A stretch of DNA of 64,000 bases from JAGNHB01 sp964436005 (GTDB taxonomy: Bacteria > Acidobacteriota > JAAYUB01). The stretch covers positions 1 to 64,000 of the forward strand of contig CAYTBK010000002.1 in NCBI GenBank assembly GCA_964436005.1. The letters run 5' to 3'. The notes below the pieces were generated by a model. The model worked only from the letters and a program-made list of their open reading frames with translations, did not search any database and was not told the origin of the DNA. The position numbers were made by a program, and so were the translations under genes. Each line of letters starts with the position of its first letter. Position 1 is the first letter of the stretch. Of the stretch, positions 8,699 through 16,883 are shown in pieces.

Positions 8699-11600
8699 GC
8701 GTTCCCCTCCCGGACGAAGTGGGCCAGCTCCCGGAAAGCGACGCCCAGGTCGGCCATGGCCCGAGCGGCCTCGGCGGCATCCCCGGAGGCGGCCGCTTTC
8801 TCGGTGCGCCCCGCCTGTTCGGCCATGCGGTCGGCCGTCAGGTTGGCGGCGCCTCCCTTCATCTTGTGCGCTTCTTTCCGGACGCTTTCCAGGTCCCCCT
8901 CGTTCAGGGCGCCCTCCATGGCCGGCAGAAGCTTCTCACAGGAGGCCAGGAAGTTTTTGAGGACCCTGGTCACGACGTCCTTTTTCCCGCCGAACTCCTC
9001 GGTCACGCGCGGGAAGTCGATCGGGGCACCGGCCGCGGAGGGCGACGTTTCCTTCTCCGGGGCCCTGGCGGCGGCCGGCGGGAGGGGCGTCGCCGCGGCC
9101 GGCGCGTCCGGTTTCCCGTTCTCCTCCGCAGGCGGCCGGGCCGGCCCGGCCCAGCGATTGACGATGTCGATCAGCAGCGCTTTCCGCACGGGCTTGGTCA
9201 GGACTTCGCTCATGCCGGCGTCCAGGCACTCCGCGATGTCGCGGGGAAAGGCGCTGGCGGTCATGCCGATGATCGGCGTCCCGGCGTTCGGTCCGTTCCC
9301 GGCACGGATTCTCCGCGTGGCCTCCTTGCCGTCCATTTCCGGCATCTGGACGTCCATCAGGATGATGTCGAAACTTCCGTCGTCCGCCTTGGCGACGGCT
9401 TCCCGACCGTTCACGGCGAATTCGGCCCGGCAGCCGGCGTCATCCAGGTGGGACAGGGCGATTTCCCGGTTCGGGGGGTAATCCTCGACCAGCAGGACTT
9501 GCGGTCCATTGGCCCGGTTTTCCGCAGGCGACGGCGTGAAGGGAATGGCCTCCGCGGGGTCCAGATGGAAGGGGAAGGGGAGGGTGTCCCCGCCGGGGTC
9601 TCTCCGCAGGAGATTCACCGTGAACCAGAAGGTGCTTCCCCGTCCCGGTTCGCTGGAAACGCCGATTTTTCCGCCCATCATCTCGACCAGGCGCTTGGAG
9701 ATGCTGGTTCCGAGGCCGGTCCCCCCGAACTTCCGGGTTGTGGAACTGTCGGCCTGCACGAATGGTTCAAAAATCACGCCGAGCTTGTCGGAAGGAATGC
9801 CGATGCCGGTGTCCTCCACGTCGAAGCGGAGGGCGATCCGGTGCCCCCGGTCGGCGGCCAGGCTGACCTTCAGGCTGATGTGGCCCTTTTCCGTGAACTT
9901 CACGGCGTTGCCGGCCAGGTTGTTGAGGATCTGGCGGAGGCGCACCGGGTCGCCCTCCAGCCGGTAGGGCACGCCCTTCTCCACGGTGACGCGGAATTCG
10001 ATGCCCTTCTTCCGGCAACGCAGCTCCATGGTCGACCGCACCCCGTTGACCAGGGCCATGAGGTCGAAGGGCAGGCTTTCCAGGACGATTTTGCCCGACT
10101 CCACCTTGGACATGTCCAGCAGTTCGTTGATGAGGTCCAGGAGCATTTCCGACTCCGACACGATCATGCCGCCGTAGGCCGACTGCCGTTCCGGCGCCTT
10201 GATGCTCTGGATCATCTCGGCGAACCCGACGATGGCGTTCAGGGGGGTCCGGATCTCGTGGCTGATGTTGGCCAGGAACTGGCTCTTGGCCTCATTGGCC
10301 GCCTCGGCCGCCCGCGAGGACTGCTTCAGCTGCTCTTCGGTCTTCCGGCGCTCCTCGATTTCCGCCTGGAGCCGCCGGTTGATCTCGGCCAGTTCCGCGG
10401 TGCGCTCCTGAACGCGGGTTTCCAGCTGGTCGTGGGCCCGCTGCAGCTCTTCCGCGGCCCGTTTCTTCTCCGTGATGTCCCGGGAGATCCCGCAGGCGCC
10501 GACCATCTCGCCCCTCTCGTCGAAGAGCGGGGAGAGGGTCAGCGAAACGTCGATCAGGGTGCCGTCCCGGCGCCGCCTCTTCGTTTCCAGGTTCCTCTGC
10601 TCGGGAAGGTCCGGTTCGACCTCGGCCCGCAGGTCCTCGGGGATGATGAGCGTCACGGGCTTCCCCAGGGCCTCTTCCTCGCTGAAACCGTACAGTTTTT
10701 CGGCGCCGCGGTTCCAGCTCCGGATGCGCCCGGCCGAGTCTTTGGCGATGATGGCGTCGTTGCTGGATTCGACGATGGCGGCGAGTTCCTGGAGGGCCTG
10801 CTCCCGCCGGGCCCGGTGGCGGTTCATCCGGTTGACCAGGAAGAAGAGGCAGGTCCCGAAGCCCGCGCAGATCACCGAGATCCAGGCCACCGAGTTCGTG
10901 ACCAGGGCGCGCCCTTTCCGGGAGATGTCGCGGGGCAGGTCGATGTGCAGCTGCAGGACGTCCTGCCCGTTGATGTCCTTGAGGTTGGCCCGGCCCTGGA
11001 TGAAGTTGTCGTCGAGTGCGCGGATCGAAACCTTCTTCCCGTCGGCGGGATCGGTGAGGGTGTTTTCGCCGGCCTCGGCGGGGAAGATTTGCCCGGGCAC
11101 CAGGGAGAGGGCCAAACGGGTGGTCGAGGAGAGGTTCTGCACCTTTTCGTCGTCGATGTACCGCACCCTCACCAGGGTGCCCCGGACGGGGCCCTGCCGG
11201 TTGCTGGTCAGGATGGGGGCCGCGGCCAGGAACGCCGCCACCGGCCTGGGCGGACCGGAAGCGGGGTCCAGGGAGCGGCGGGAAGTCCCGTCGGCCAGGA
11301 ACAGGCCGGGGGTGATGTCCTGCAACCCCACGAGGCCGACCGTTTTTTTGTCGATGGACGTGAAGTGGAACCGGGCGGCGTATTTCCGCAGCGCCTGTTC
11401 CTGGCCGGGGCGCAGGTCCCCAGGCGCCCGTCCGGCCGGGTCGGGGGCGGCGCCGAAAACGAGTTTCCCGTCCTGGTCCAGGAACGCGATGAGATCGATG
11501 TGCAGGTTGACGAAAGTCTGCTGGGTGCAGTTGGACTGGAGGAACGCCTCGTTCCGGTCCTGGATGAAGGCGTAGCTGTCGTCCCACACGGCCCAGTCCT

Positions 11601-11811
11601 CGACCATCTTGGCCAGGGCGTCGGCCTCCTGGTTCATGGCCTGCTTGGCCCGGTCGACGTTGATGAGCACCTCCCGTTCTTCCAGCCGGGCGAACTCGTT
11701 GAAAAGAATCCGGGAAGTGAAGAACAGGAGCGCCACCGGCAAGGCGGCCGCGATGAGCAGGGTGAGGATGAGGTACCGCTTGGGGATGGGGCGGTGTCTC
11801 GTTTCCTTCAT
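8695..11811 (-). CDS. CHASE4-PAS hybrid sensor histidine kinase with REC and Hpt domains
   Basis: A 1038-residue inner-membrane sensor. TM1 is at about 13-33; the periplasmic region carries the CHASE4 hallmark EDWAVWDDSYAF (71-82); TM2 is at about 305-327. A PAS domain (342-450) is followed by a coiled coil (450-510), HisKA with His518 in SHEIRTPLN, and HATPase with N box (630-634), DTGIGI and GGTGLGTSI (the usual box is TGLGLxI). A REC domain has Asp820 in LMDVQMPEMDG, and a C-terminal Hpt has His982 in AHKMKGGAANL. This is a complete His-Asp-His relay that can pass phosphate to the receiver protein encoded next. It begins 1 nt after the stop of the PLP enzyme gene. CHASE4 ligands are unknown. 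Confidence 0.93.
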   Translation of the reverse strand: MKETRHRPIPKRYLILTLLIAAALPVALLFFTSRILFNEFARLEEREVLINVDRAKQAMNQEADALAKMVEDWAVWDDSYAFIQDRNEAFLQSNCTQQTFVNLHIDLIAFLDQDGKLVFGAAPDPAGRAPGDLRPGQEQALRKYAARFHFTSIDKKTVGLVGLQDITPGLFLADGTSRRSLDPASGPPRPVAAFLAAAPILTSNRQGPVRGTLVRVRYIDDEKVQNLSSTTRLALSLVPGQIFPAEAGENTLTDPADGKKVSIRALDDNFIQGRANLKDINGQDVLQLHIDLPRDISRKGRALVTNSVAWISVICAGFGTCLFFLVNRMNRHRARREQALQELAAIVESSNDAIIAKDSAGRIRSWNRGAEKLYGFSEEEALGKPVTLIIPEDLRAEVEPDLPEQRNLETKRRRRDGTLIDVSLTLSPLFDERGEMVGACGISRDITEKKRAAEELQRAHDQLETRVQERTAELAEINRRLQAEIEERRKTEEQLKQSSRAAEAANEAKSQFLANISHEIRTPLNAIVGFAEMIQSIKAPERQSAYGGMIVSESEMLLDLINELLDMSKVESGKIVLESLPFDLMALVNGVRSTMELRCRKKGIEFRVTVEKGVPYRLEGDPVRLRQILNNLAGNAVKFTEKGHISLKVSLAADRGHRIALRFDVEDTGIGIPSDKLGVIFEPFVQADSSTTRKFGGTGLGTSISKRLVEMMGGKIGVSSEPGRGSTFWFTVNLLRRDPGGDTLPFPFHLDPAEAIPFTPSPAENRANGPQVLLVEDYPPNREIALSHLDDAGCRAEFAVNGREAVAKADDGSFDIILMDVQMPEMDGKEATRRIRAGNGPNAGTPIIGMTASAFPRDIAECLDAGMSEVLTKPVRKALLIDIVNRWAGPARPPAEENGKPDAPAAATPLPPAAARAPEKETSPSAAGAPIDFPRVTEEFGGKKDVVTRVLKNFLASCEKLLPAMEGALNEGDLESVRKEAHKMKGGAANLTADRMAEQAGRTEKAAASGDAAEAARAMADLGVAFRELAHFVREGNA

Positions 11812-11812
11812 G

Positions 11813-12808
11813 TCAGATCAGCCCTTTTTCCTTCATCCATTCGTCGTTGAAAATCGTCGAGAGGTACCGGGTTGCGCCGTCGGGGAACAGGGTGACGATC
11901 CGCGCGGGCCGGTTCATCGCCCGGGCGACGGTCAGGGCGCCCCACAACGCGGCGCCGCTGGAACCTCCCGCCAGGATCCCCTCCTGGCGGGCCAGCAGGC
12001 GGGCGTGGGCGAAGGCTTCCCGGTCGGTGGCCTGCAGCATCTCGTCGATCCGGTCGAATTCCATGCAGCCGATGATGAATTCGTCGCCCAGGCCCTCGGT
12101 CAGGTAGGGCTCGGCGTGGACGCGCTTGCCCGAGCGGAAATACTCGGTGTAGATGGAGCCCTTGATGTCGACCGCCACGATGCGGATGTTCGGGTCCTTC
12201 TCCTTGAGGAAGCGGGACACGCCCCCGCAGGTGCCCCCCGTGCCCACCCCGAGGACCACGCAGTCGATCCGCCCCTCCATCTGCTCCCAGATCTCGGGGC
12301 CGGTGGTGCGGTAGTGGGCCTCGTTGTTATCGCGGTTGTTGTGCTGGTCGGGGAAGAAGCAGCCCGGCGTCTCCGCCGCCAGGCGCGGCGTGATGTTGTT
12401 ATAGCTGTCGGGATGTTCCGGCGGCAGCGACGTGTCGGCGAGGTGGATCTCGACCCCCAGGGTCTTCAGCAGGTTCAGCTTCTCCATGCTGATGCGGTCC
12501 CGCACGACCACCTTGAGCCGGTATCCTTTCTGGATCGCCACCATGGCCAGGCCCAGGGCGGTGTTGCCCGAGGAGTTCTCGATGATGAGGTCGCCGGGCT
12601 TCAGGCGCCCTTCGCGCTCGGCCTTCTCGATCATGAAGCGGGCGATGCGGTCCTTGCTGCTGCCCATGGGGTTCATGAATTCGAGCTTGGCGAAAATGGA
12701 GCTCTTGATGCCGGAGGCGACGTTGCGGAGCCTGACGATCGGCGTGGTGCCGATGCACTCCGTGACGCTGTTGTAGCATCTCTTCCTCCGGTCCCACCTT
12801 TCCGGCAT
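11813..12808 (-). CDS. Cystathionine beta-synthase/cysteine synthase family PLP enzyme
   Basis: A 331-residue fold-type II PLP enzyme. The Schiff-base lysine is about Lys52 in GSSKDRIA. The substrate loop ENSSGNTALGLA and the phosphate-binding GTGGTCGG are intact. The segment around DQHNNRDNNEAHYRTTGPEI resembles the catalytic core of cystathionine beta-synthase more than CysK; there is no C-terminal CBS-domain pair. The ribosome-binding site AGGAAGG is 6 nt before the ATG. It is first in the operon, directly ahead of the histidine kinase, with a good promoter at 12906-12878. Its link with the signalling genes is unexplained. Substrate (O-acetylserine, serine + homocysteine, or other) cannot be set from sequence. 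Confidence 0.85.
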   Translation of the reverse strand: MPERWDRRKRCYNSVTECIGTTPIVRLRNVASGIKSSIFAKLEFMNPMGSSKDRIARFMIEKAEREGRLKPGDLIIENSSGNTALGLAMVAIQKGYRLKVVVRDRISMEKLNLLKTLGVEIHLADTSLPPEHPDSYNNITPRLAAETPGCFFPDQHNNRDNNEAHYRTTGPEIWEQMEGRIDCVVLGVGTGGTCGGVSRFLKEKDPNIRIVAVDIKGSIYTEYFRSGKRVHAEPYLTEGLGDEFIIGCMEFDRIDEMLQATDREAFAHARLLARQEGILAGGSSGAALWGALTVARAMNRPARIVTLFPDGATRYLSTIFNDEWMKEKGLI

Positions 12809-12877
12809 GTGTACCTTCCTGTCCGAGATTGGGGGTGAGAAGCCGCCGGCGATCCGCCGGGCCTTTTCCCTCCCGCC

Positions 12878-12906
12878 ACTTTACTGCAACCGCCGGGCAA
12901 AGACAA
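12878..12906 (-). promoter_or_regulatory. Predicted sigma70-type promoter of the PLP-kinase-ATPase operon
   Basis: On the minus strand TTGTCT (-35) and TAAAGT (-10) are separated by exactly 17 bp. This places the start of transcription near 12871, about 60 nt ahead of the PLP enzyme gene. It faces away from the tRNA-Pro promoter at 12989. Confidence 0.55.
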
Positions 12907-12988
12907 TAATGAAGGTCGATTGGCAGCTTTCAGCCCGGCGCCAACGTCGGGCCTGGGCCGGGCTTTTCCGGGGCGGGTGAGATTTTCG

Positions 12989-13017
12989 TTGACAAGCGGA
13001 CTTCGGTATGTTTAAAT
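12989..13017 (+). promoter_or_regulatory. Promoter of tRNA-Pro
   Basis: TTGACA (12989-12994), 17-bp spacer, TTAAAT (13012-13017), then the mature tRNA begins 12 nt later at 13029. The -35 is a perfect consensus. Confidence 0.75.
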
Positions 13018-13028
13018 GCCCTTCTTTT

Positions 13029-13107
<79 letters not shown>

Positions 13108-13116
13108 CCCTCGAAC

Positions 13117-13148
13117 GCCCGCGGCCCCAAAGCCGCGGGCTTTTTTTT
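13117..13148 (+). terminator. Rho-independent terminator after tRNA-Pro
   Basis: Nine-bp GC stem GCCCGCGGC / GCCGCGGGC (13117-13125 / 13132-13140), loop CCCAAA, then eight T residues (13141-13148). Confidence 0.93.
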
Positions 13149-13185
13149 GCGGTGCGGGCCGCATCGTCCGGAGGGGAGCCCGGGT

Positions 13186-13464
13186 ATGGCGGTGGAAACG
13201 AAACACTATGTCGTTCAGGGGCGGGTGCAGGGCGTCGGGTTCCGCTATTTCGTCTACCGCCGGGCGCAGACGCTGGGGGTGGGCGGTTGGGTCCGCAACC
13301 TGCCCGACGGCGACGTCGAAGTGCTGGCCCAGGCGGAACCCCACTTGCTCCTCCAGTTCGAGCAGGCGCTGGTCCAGGGGCCCCGCGGGGCGGACGTGGA
13401 GTCGATCCGCGTGGAGAGGAAAGATGGGTACGAAGAGTGTCCGCATTTCATCATAGAGGTATGA
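13186..13464 (+). CDS. acyP: Acylphosphatase
   Basis: A 92-residue protein that hydrolyses acyl phosphates. The active-site signature GRVQGVGFRYFV holds the substrate-binding arginine, and GGWVRNLPDGDVEV holds the catalytic asparagine. Length matches the family. The ATG at 13186 has GAGGGGA 8 nt upstream; an in-frame start at 13147 lies inside the terminator T-run and is rejected. The stop overlaps the start region of apt, so the two are co-translated. Confidence 0.93.
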   Translation: MAVETKHYVVQGRVQGVGFRYFVYRRAQTLGVGGWVRNLPDGDVEVLAQAEPHLLLQFEQALVQGPRGADVESIRVERKDGYEECPHFIIEV

Positions 13465-13466
13465 GC

Positions 13467-13988
13467 ATGGAACATCTGAAGAAGGTCATTCGCGAGATTC
13501 CCGATTTCCCGAAGCCCGGCATCCTGTTCTACGACATCACCACCCTGCTGGCCGACGGTCCGAGCTTCGCGGAAACCGTTCGCCGCATCGTCGACCAATA
13601 CCGGGATGCGCGGATCGAGACCGTCATCGGCATCGAGGCGCGCGGTTTCATCTTCGCCGCGGCCGTCGCCTGCGCCCTGGGCGCCGGCTTCGTTCCCGTG
13701 CGGAAGCCCGGGAAGCTCCCCTGGAAAACGGTTTCCCGCTCCTATGCCCTCGAATACGGCACGGACACGCTGGAGATGCACGAGGACGCCGTGACGCCGG
13801 GGCGCCGGGTACTGCTGGTCGACGACCTGATCGCCACGGGCGGCACTGCGCGTGCGGTCAAGGAGATGGTCCAGTCCAAGGCCGGCGAACTGGTCGGGGC
13901 CTGTTTCGTGGTGGAACTGGACGGGCTCAAGGGCCGGGAAAAAATGGACGGAACCCCGGTATTCTCGCTGCTGCACTACGAATATTGA
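13467..13988 (+). CDS. apt: Adenine phosphoribosyltransferase
   Basis: Salvages adenine with PRPP to AMP. A 173-residue protein with the family opening (REIPDFPKPGILFYDITTLL), EARGF, the RKPGKLPW flexible loop and the PRPP-binding motif VLLVDDLIATGGTA. I start at ATG 13467, which has AGAGGT 6 nt upstream. ATG 13461 (overlapping the acylphosphatase stop as ATGA, adding Met-Ser) is possible. It is followed by the tRNA-Arg promoter. Confidence 0.96.
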   Translation: MEHLKKVIREIPDFPKPGILFYDITTLLADGPSFAETVRRIVDQYRDARIETVIGIEARGFIFAAAVACALGAGFVPVRKPGKLPWKTVSRSYALEYGTDTLEMHEDAVTPGRRVLLVDDLIATGGTARAVKEMVQSKAGELVGACFVVELDGLKGREKMDGTPVFSLLHYEY

Positions 13989-14024
13989 CGCGTGGCTCGG
14001 AGCCGGCGGCCCCGGGTTTTTCGG

Positions 14025-14053
14025 TTGACAATCGTCGGGCCCTGTGCTAAAAG
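14025..14053 (+). promoter_or_regulatory. Promoter of tRNA-Arg and possibly the downstream cluster
   Basis: TTGACA (14025-14030), 17-bp spacer, and TAAAAG (14048-14053) preceded by TGC, an extended -10. It precedes the tRNA by about 32 nt. No terminator separates the tRNA from the TPR gene, so the promoter may also feed the fatty-acid cluster. Confidence 0.65.
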
Positions 14054-14085
14054 CCACGTTTTGCTCTTTGGTTTCGAGCCGTTTT

Positions 14086-14159
14086 GCGCCTGTAGCTCAG
14101 CAGGATAGAGCACTGGATTCCTAATCCGGGGGTCGTGGGTTCGAATCCCGCCAGGCGTA
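14086..14159 (+). tRNA. tRNA-Arg(CCT)
   Basis: Acceptor GCGCCTG (14086-14092) pairs with CAGGCGT (14152-14158), with one G:U pair. The anticodon arm CTGGA-TTCCTAA-TCCGG gives anticodon CCT (codon AGG). T-arm GTGGGTTCGAATCCCGC is standard. Unlike tRNA-Pro upstream, the 3' CCA is not encoded (discriminator A is followed by TAC). Confidence 0.95.
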
Positions 14160-14225
14160 TACTTGTTGCGCTTCCCGCCGGGAGGCCAGGACAATTCGGA
14201 AAAATTCCTGAATGGGTGGAATATT

Positions 14226-14999
14226 GTGGGTAAACGCTTAAGCCGCAAAGAAATCAAGAAATCGGATCCCGTGATGGAGCGCCTGCTCTCGTTCGGAAGC
14301 TACATCTGGAACCATCAGAAACTCTTCTTCGTCGCCCTGGTGGCCGTCGTGCTGGTGGTGCTGGGGGTCTGGGGATACCGAATGTTCTCCTCCCGCACGG
14401 CCATGGCGCGGGCAGCCGCTCTGGACAAGGCCATGGAGACCTTCACCCTGGTCGAGGCGATCAGCGCGGAGGAAGCGCCGACCACGGAAGAGATGACCGC
14501 CAAGCTGAATGCGGCGTACAAGGCGCTGGACCAGGTGGCCAAAACGTATCCCGCCACCGTCGAAGGCGACACGGCCGCCATCCTTTCGGCCACGTGCCTG
14601 CGGCGGCTGGGCAAGCTGGCGGAGGCGGAAGCGCTCCTCCGGAAAATCCTGCCTTCGGTTCCGGACGGCCAGATGAAGCAGATCGCCAAGATGTCGCTGG
14701 CCGAAACCCTGCGCCTGGAGAAGAAATTCGACGAGGCGCTCAAGCTTGTCGACGAAATTGAAAAGGCCCCCACGCCCATGCTCAGCAAGGACACCCTCCT
14801 GATCGAGAAGTCCGTTCTGCTGGAAGAAGCCGGCAAGATCGAGGAATCGTACAAGATCCTGTCGGAAATCGTGACCCGGTTGGAAAAAGCCAAGCCCAAT
14901 GAGGATGTCTCCGCGTCCCAACAGGCATTGCCCGGCCTCCGGATCCGCATGGAAAACCTCAAGACCCAGCTTCTGGAGAAGGGGCTGAAGGTTTCCTGA
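14226..14999 (+). CDS. Membrane-anchored TPR protein (YfgM-like)
   Basis: A 257-residue protein with a basic N-terminus, one transmembrane segment (about 35-55, rich in Val/Leu) and a periplasmic helical region of TPR-like repeats (roughly 110-240). The plan matches the YfgM/tetratricopeptide-like family linked to periplasmic chaperoning and envelope maintenance. I start at GTG 14226, preceded by GGGTGGA; a longer ATG frame at 14163 begins only 4 nt after the tRNA and is unlikely. It stands between tRNA-Arg and the DUF177-rpmF pair. Confidence 0.75.
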   Translation: MGKRLSRKEIKKSDPVMERLLSFGSYIWNHQKLFFVALVAVVLVVLGVWGYRMFSSRTAMARAAALDKAMETFTLVEAISAEEAPTTEEMTAKLNAAYKALDQVAKTYPATVEGDTAAILSATCLRRLGKLAEAEALLRKILPSVPDGQMKQIAKMSLAETLRLEKKFDEALKLVDEIEKAPTPMLSKDTLLIEKSVLLEEAGKIEESYKILSEIVTRLEKAKPNEDVSASQQALPGLRIRMENLKTQLLEKGLKVS

Positions 15000-15058
15000 C
15001 GGGCCTCGCGTCGCCAGGCCTTGCGGAGACGCGCAACGCCTAGAGGCAGGACGATCTG

Positions 15059-15589
15059 ATGCATATAGATATTTCCAAAATCGAAATTGGTGTCACGCAT
15101 GTCGAGCACGTGCTCGACGCGGAATCGCTGGCGTTCGACTACGGCGACTGCCGCCTGGCCGGCGAGTGGCAATTTTCGGCCGACGTCACGAAGAACGCGC
15201 GGGAGGAAGTGTGCATCCGGGCCCGCATCCGCGGCGTGGTGGAAGCTCCCTGCGACCGCTGCCTGGAAGACTTTTCCCTGGCGGTGGACCGCCGTTTCGA
15301 AACGTATTTGATCCCTGCCCGCAAGGCTTCCGGCCAAGGGAAGGAGGCCGAGATCAGTTCGGAAGAGATCGACGAGGTGTTCTATTCCGACCCCCGGATC
15401 TCCATTGCGGACATGGTGAACGAGCAGATCATCCTCGAGCTCCCCGCAAAGCTCCTCTGTCAGCCGGATTGTGCCGGGCTTTGCCCCGGATGCGGTGAAA
15501 ATCTCAACCAGGGGAAGTGCTCCTGCGCCGAGAACGAGCAGGATCCCCGACTCGCCCTGCTGCGGGAAATGAAGAAGCGGGCGAGATAA
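15059..15589 (+). CDS. DUF177 (YceD-like) family protein
   Basis: A 176-residue protein with the DUF177 features: a CDRCLEDF motif near residue 65 and a C-terminal cysteine cluster (CQPDCAGLCPGCG and CSC) that could hold zinc. The family is nearly always next to rpmF and is implicated in 23S rRNA/50S assembly. Here it is 38 nt upstream of rpmF, the expected arrangement. Ribosome-binding site GAGGCAGG lies 9 nt before the ATG. Confidence 0.9.
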   Translation: MHIDISKIEIGVTHVEHVLDAESLAFDYGDCRLAGEWQFSADVTKNAREEVCIRARIRGVVEAPCDRCLEDFSLAVDRRFETYLIPARKASGQGKEAEISSEEIDEVFYSDPRISIADMVNEQIILELPAKLLCQPDCAGLCPGCGENLNQGKCSCAENEQDPRLALLREMKKRAR

Positions 15590-15627
15590 GCGAATATAAT
15601 CATATTGCACTATTCAAGGAGTCGATC

Positions 15628-15816
15628 ATGGCCCATCCAAAAAGACGTCATTCACACGCCCGGACGCACCGTCGCCGCGCGCATGATGCCATCAAGGCGA
15701 AGAGCCTTTCCTTCTGCCCGAACTGCAAAGAGATGAAGATGCCGCACCGCGTGTGCCCTCATTGCGGATTTTACAAAGGCAAGCTGATCATCGAACCGAA
15801 AGCCGGCGAACAGTAA
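15628..15816 (+). CDS. rpmF: 50S ribosomal protein L32
   Basis: A 62-residue ribosomal protein with the basic N-terminus (HPKRRHSHARTHRRRA) and a four-cysteine zinc ribbon (CPNC ... CPHC), so this is the zinc-binding form. The ATG is preceded by AAGGA. It lies between DUF177 and plsX as in many bacteria. An A+T-rich stretch just upstream (TATAAT at 15595-15600) may give it extra transcription, but I see no matching -35. Confidence 0.96.
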   Translation: MAHPKRRHSHARTHRRRAHDAIKAKSLSFCPNCKEMKMPHRVCPHCGFYKGKLIIEPKAGEQ

Positions 15817-15837
15817 GCCGGAATCCGGAGCGTAGCC

Positions 15838-16881
15838 ATGTCGCAGCCGATTTTTCGGGCGGCCGTCGATGCCATGGGGAGCGACGATCATCCGGTTCCC
15901 GAGATCCAGGGAGCTTTTCAGGCGCTTCGCAACAACGCCGGCCTGAAGGTTTTTCTGATCGGAAACCGGGCGCTGATCGAAGAGCACATGGCCCAGGCCG
16001 GTCTGCCTGCCCAGGAGCGCCTGGAGATCATCCATACCGATGAGTACATCGGCATGACGGAGCACCCCATCAACGCCATTCGCAAGAAGAAGCGCGCTTC
16101 GTTGAAGATCGCCATGGAGATGGTGCGCGAAGGGCAGGCCGACGGGTTTGTTTCCGCCGGGAACACGGGTGCCTGCATGGCGTTGGCGAAAATGATCCTG
16201 GGAACCTGCCCGGGCGTGGAACGCCCGGCGCTGGCCACGGCCATTCCCACGATCAAGGGCACGACCCTCATCATCGACGTGGGGGCCAACGTAGACTGCA
16301 AGCCCCTGCACCTGGAGCAGTTCGCCATCATGGGGCAGATCTACTCCCGGTTCGTTTTCGGCATCGAGAACCCCCGGCTGGCTCTTCTCTCCATCGGCGA
16401 AGAGGAGATCAAGGGCAACGAGCTGACCAAGGAAGTCCACCAGGCGCTCAAGAAGGCCGCGCTCAACTTCATCGGCAACATCGAGGGGAAGGACGTCTAC
16501 ACCGGCGACATCGACGTCGTCGTCTGCGACGGCTTCACCGGGAACGTGGCCCTGAAGATCAGCGAGGGCGTCATCGCGGCGATGATGCACCTGCTCAAAG
16601 CCGAGCTGTCGCGCAACCTCAAGTCCAAGATGGGCGCCATGCTGATCCGGTCCGCTTTCCGCAACCTGAAGAAGAAGATAGACTATTCCGAATACGGCGG
16701 GGCGCCGCTGCTGGGCGTGCGTGGCCCGGTCCTCATCGGCCACGGCAGGTCCAACGCCAACGCCATCAAGAACGCCATCCGTTACTGCCGGGAACTGCAT
16801 CTCAAGGGTCTGTCCAAAATCATCGAGACGGACGTGATGACGTTCATGGCGCAAAATTCAATCAACCAGGAAGAGGTCTGA
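15838..16881 (+). CDS. plsX: Phosphate acyltransferase PlsX
   Basis: Makes acyl-phosphate from acyl-ACP for phospholipid synthesis. The 347-residue protein has the family N-terminus (VDAMGSDDHP), FVSAGNTGA, DVGANVDC and VVCDGFTGNVALK. It lies 21 nt after rpmF and 2 nt before the acyl-CoA dehydrogenase gene. Many bacteria place fabH between plsX and fabD; here an acyl-CoA dehydrogenase takes that place. Confidence 0.96.
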   Translation: MSQPIFRAAVDAMGSDDHPVPEIQGAFQALRNNAGLKVFLIGNRALIEEHMAQAGLPAQERLEIIHTDEYIGMTEHPINAIRKKKRASLKIAMEMVREGQADGFVSAGNTGACMALAKMILGTCPGVERPALATAIPTIKGTTLIIDVGANVDCKPLHLEQFAIMGQIYSRFVFGIENPRLALLSIGEEEIKGNELTKEVHQALKKAALNFIGNIEGKDVYTGDIDVVVCDGFTGNVALKISEGVIAAMMHLLKAELSRNLKSKMGAMLIRSAFRNLKKKIDYSEYGGAPLLGVRGPVLIGHGRSNANAIKNAIRYCRELHLKGLSKIIETDVMTFMAQNSINQEEV

Positions 16882-16883
16882 CC

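Noticed and set aside
8719..11850. 1043-codon open frame opposite the histidine kinase
   Set aside because: Antisense shadow of a well-supported kinase gene; no recognisable motifs or ribosome-binding site.
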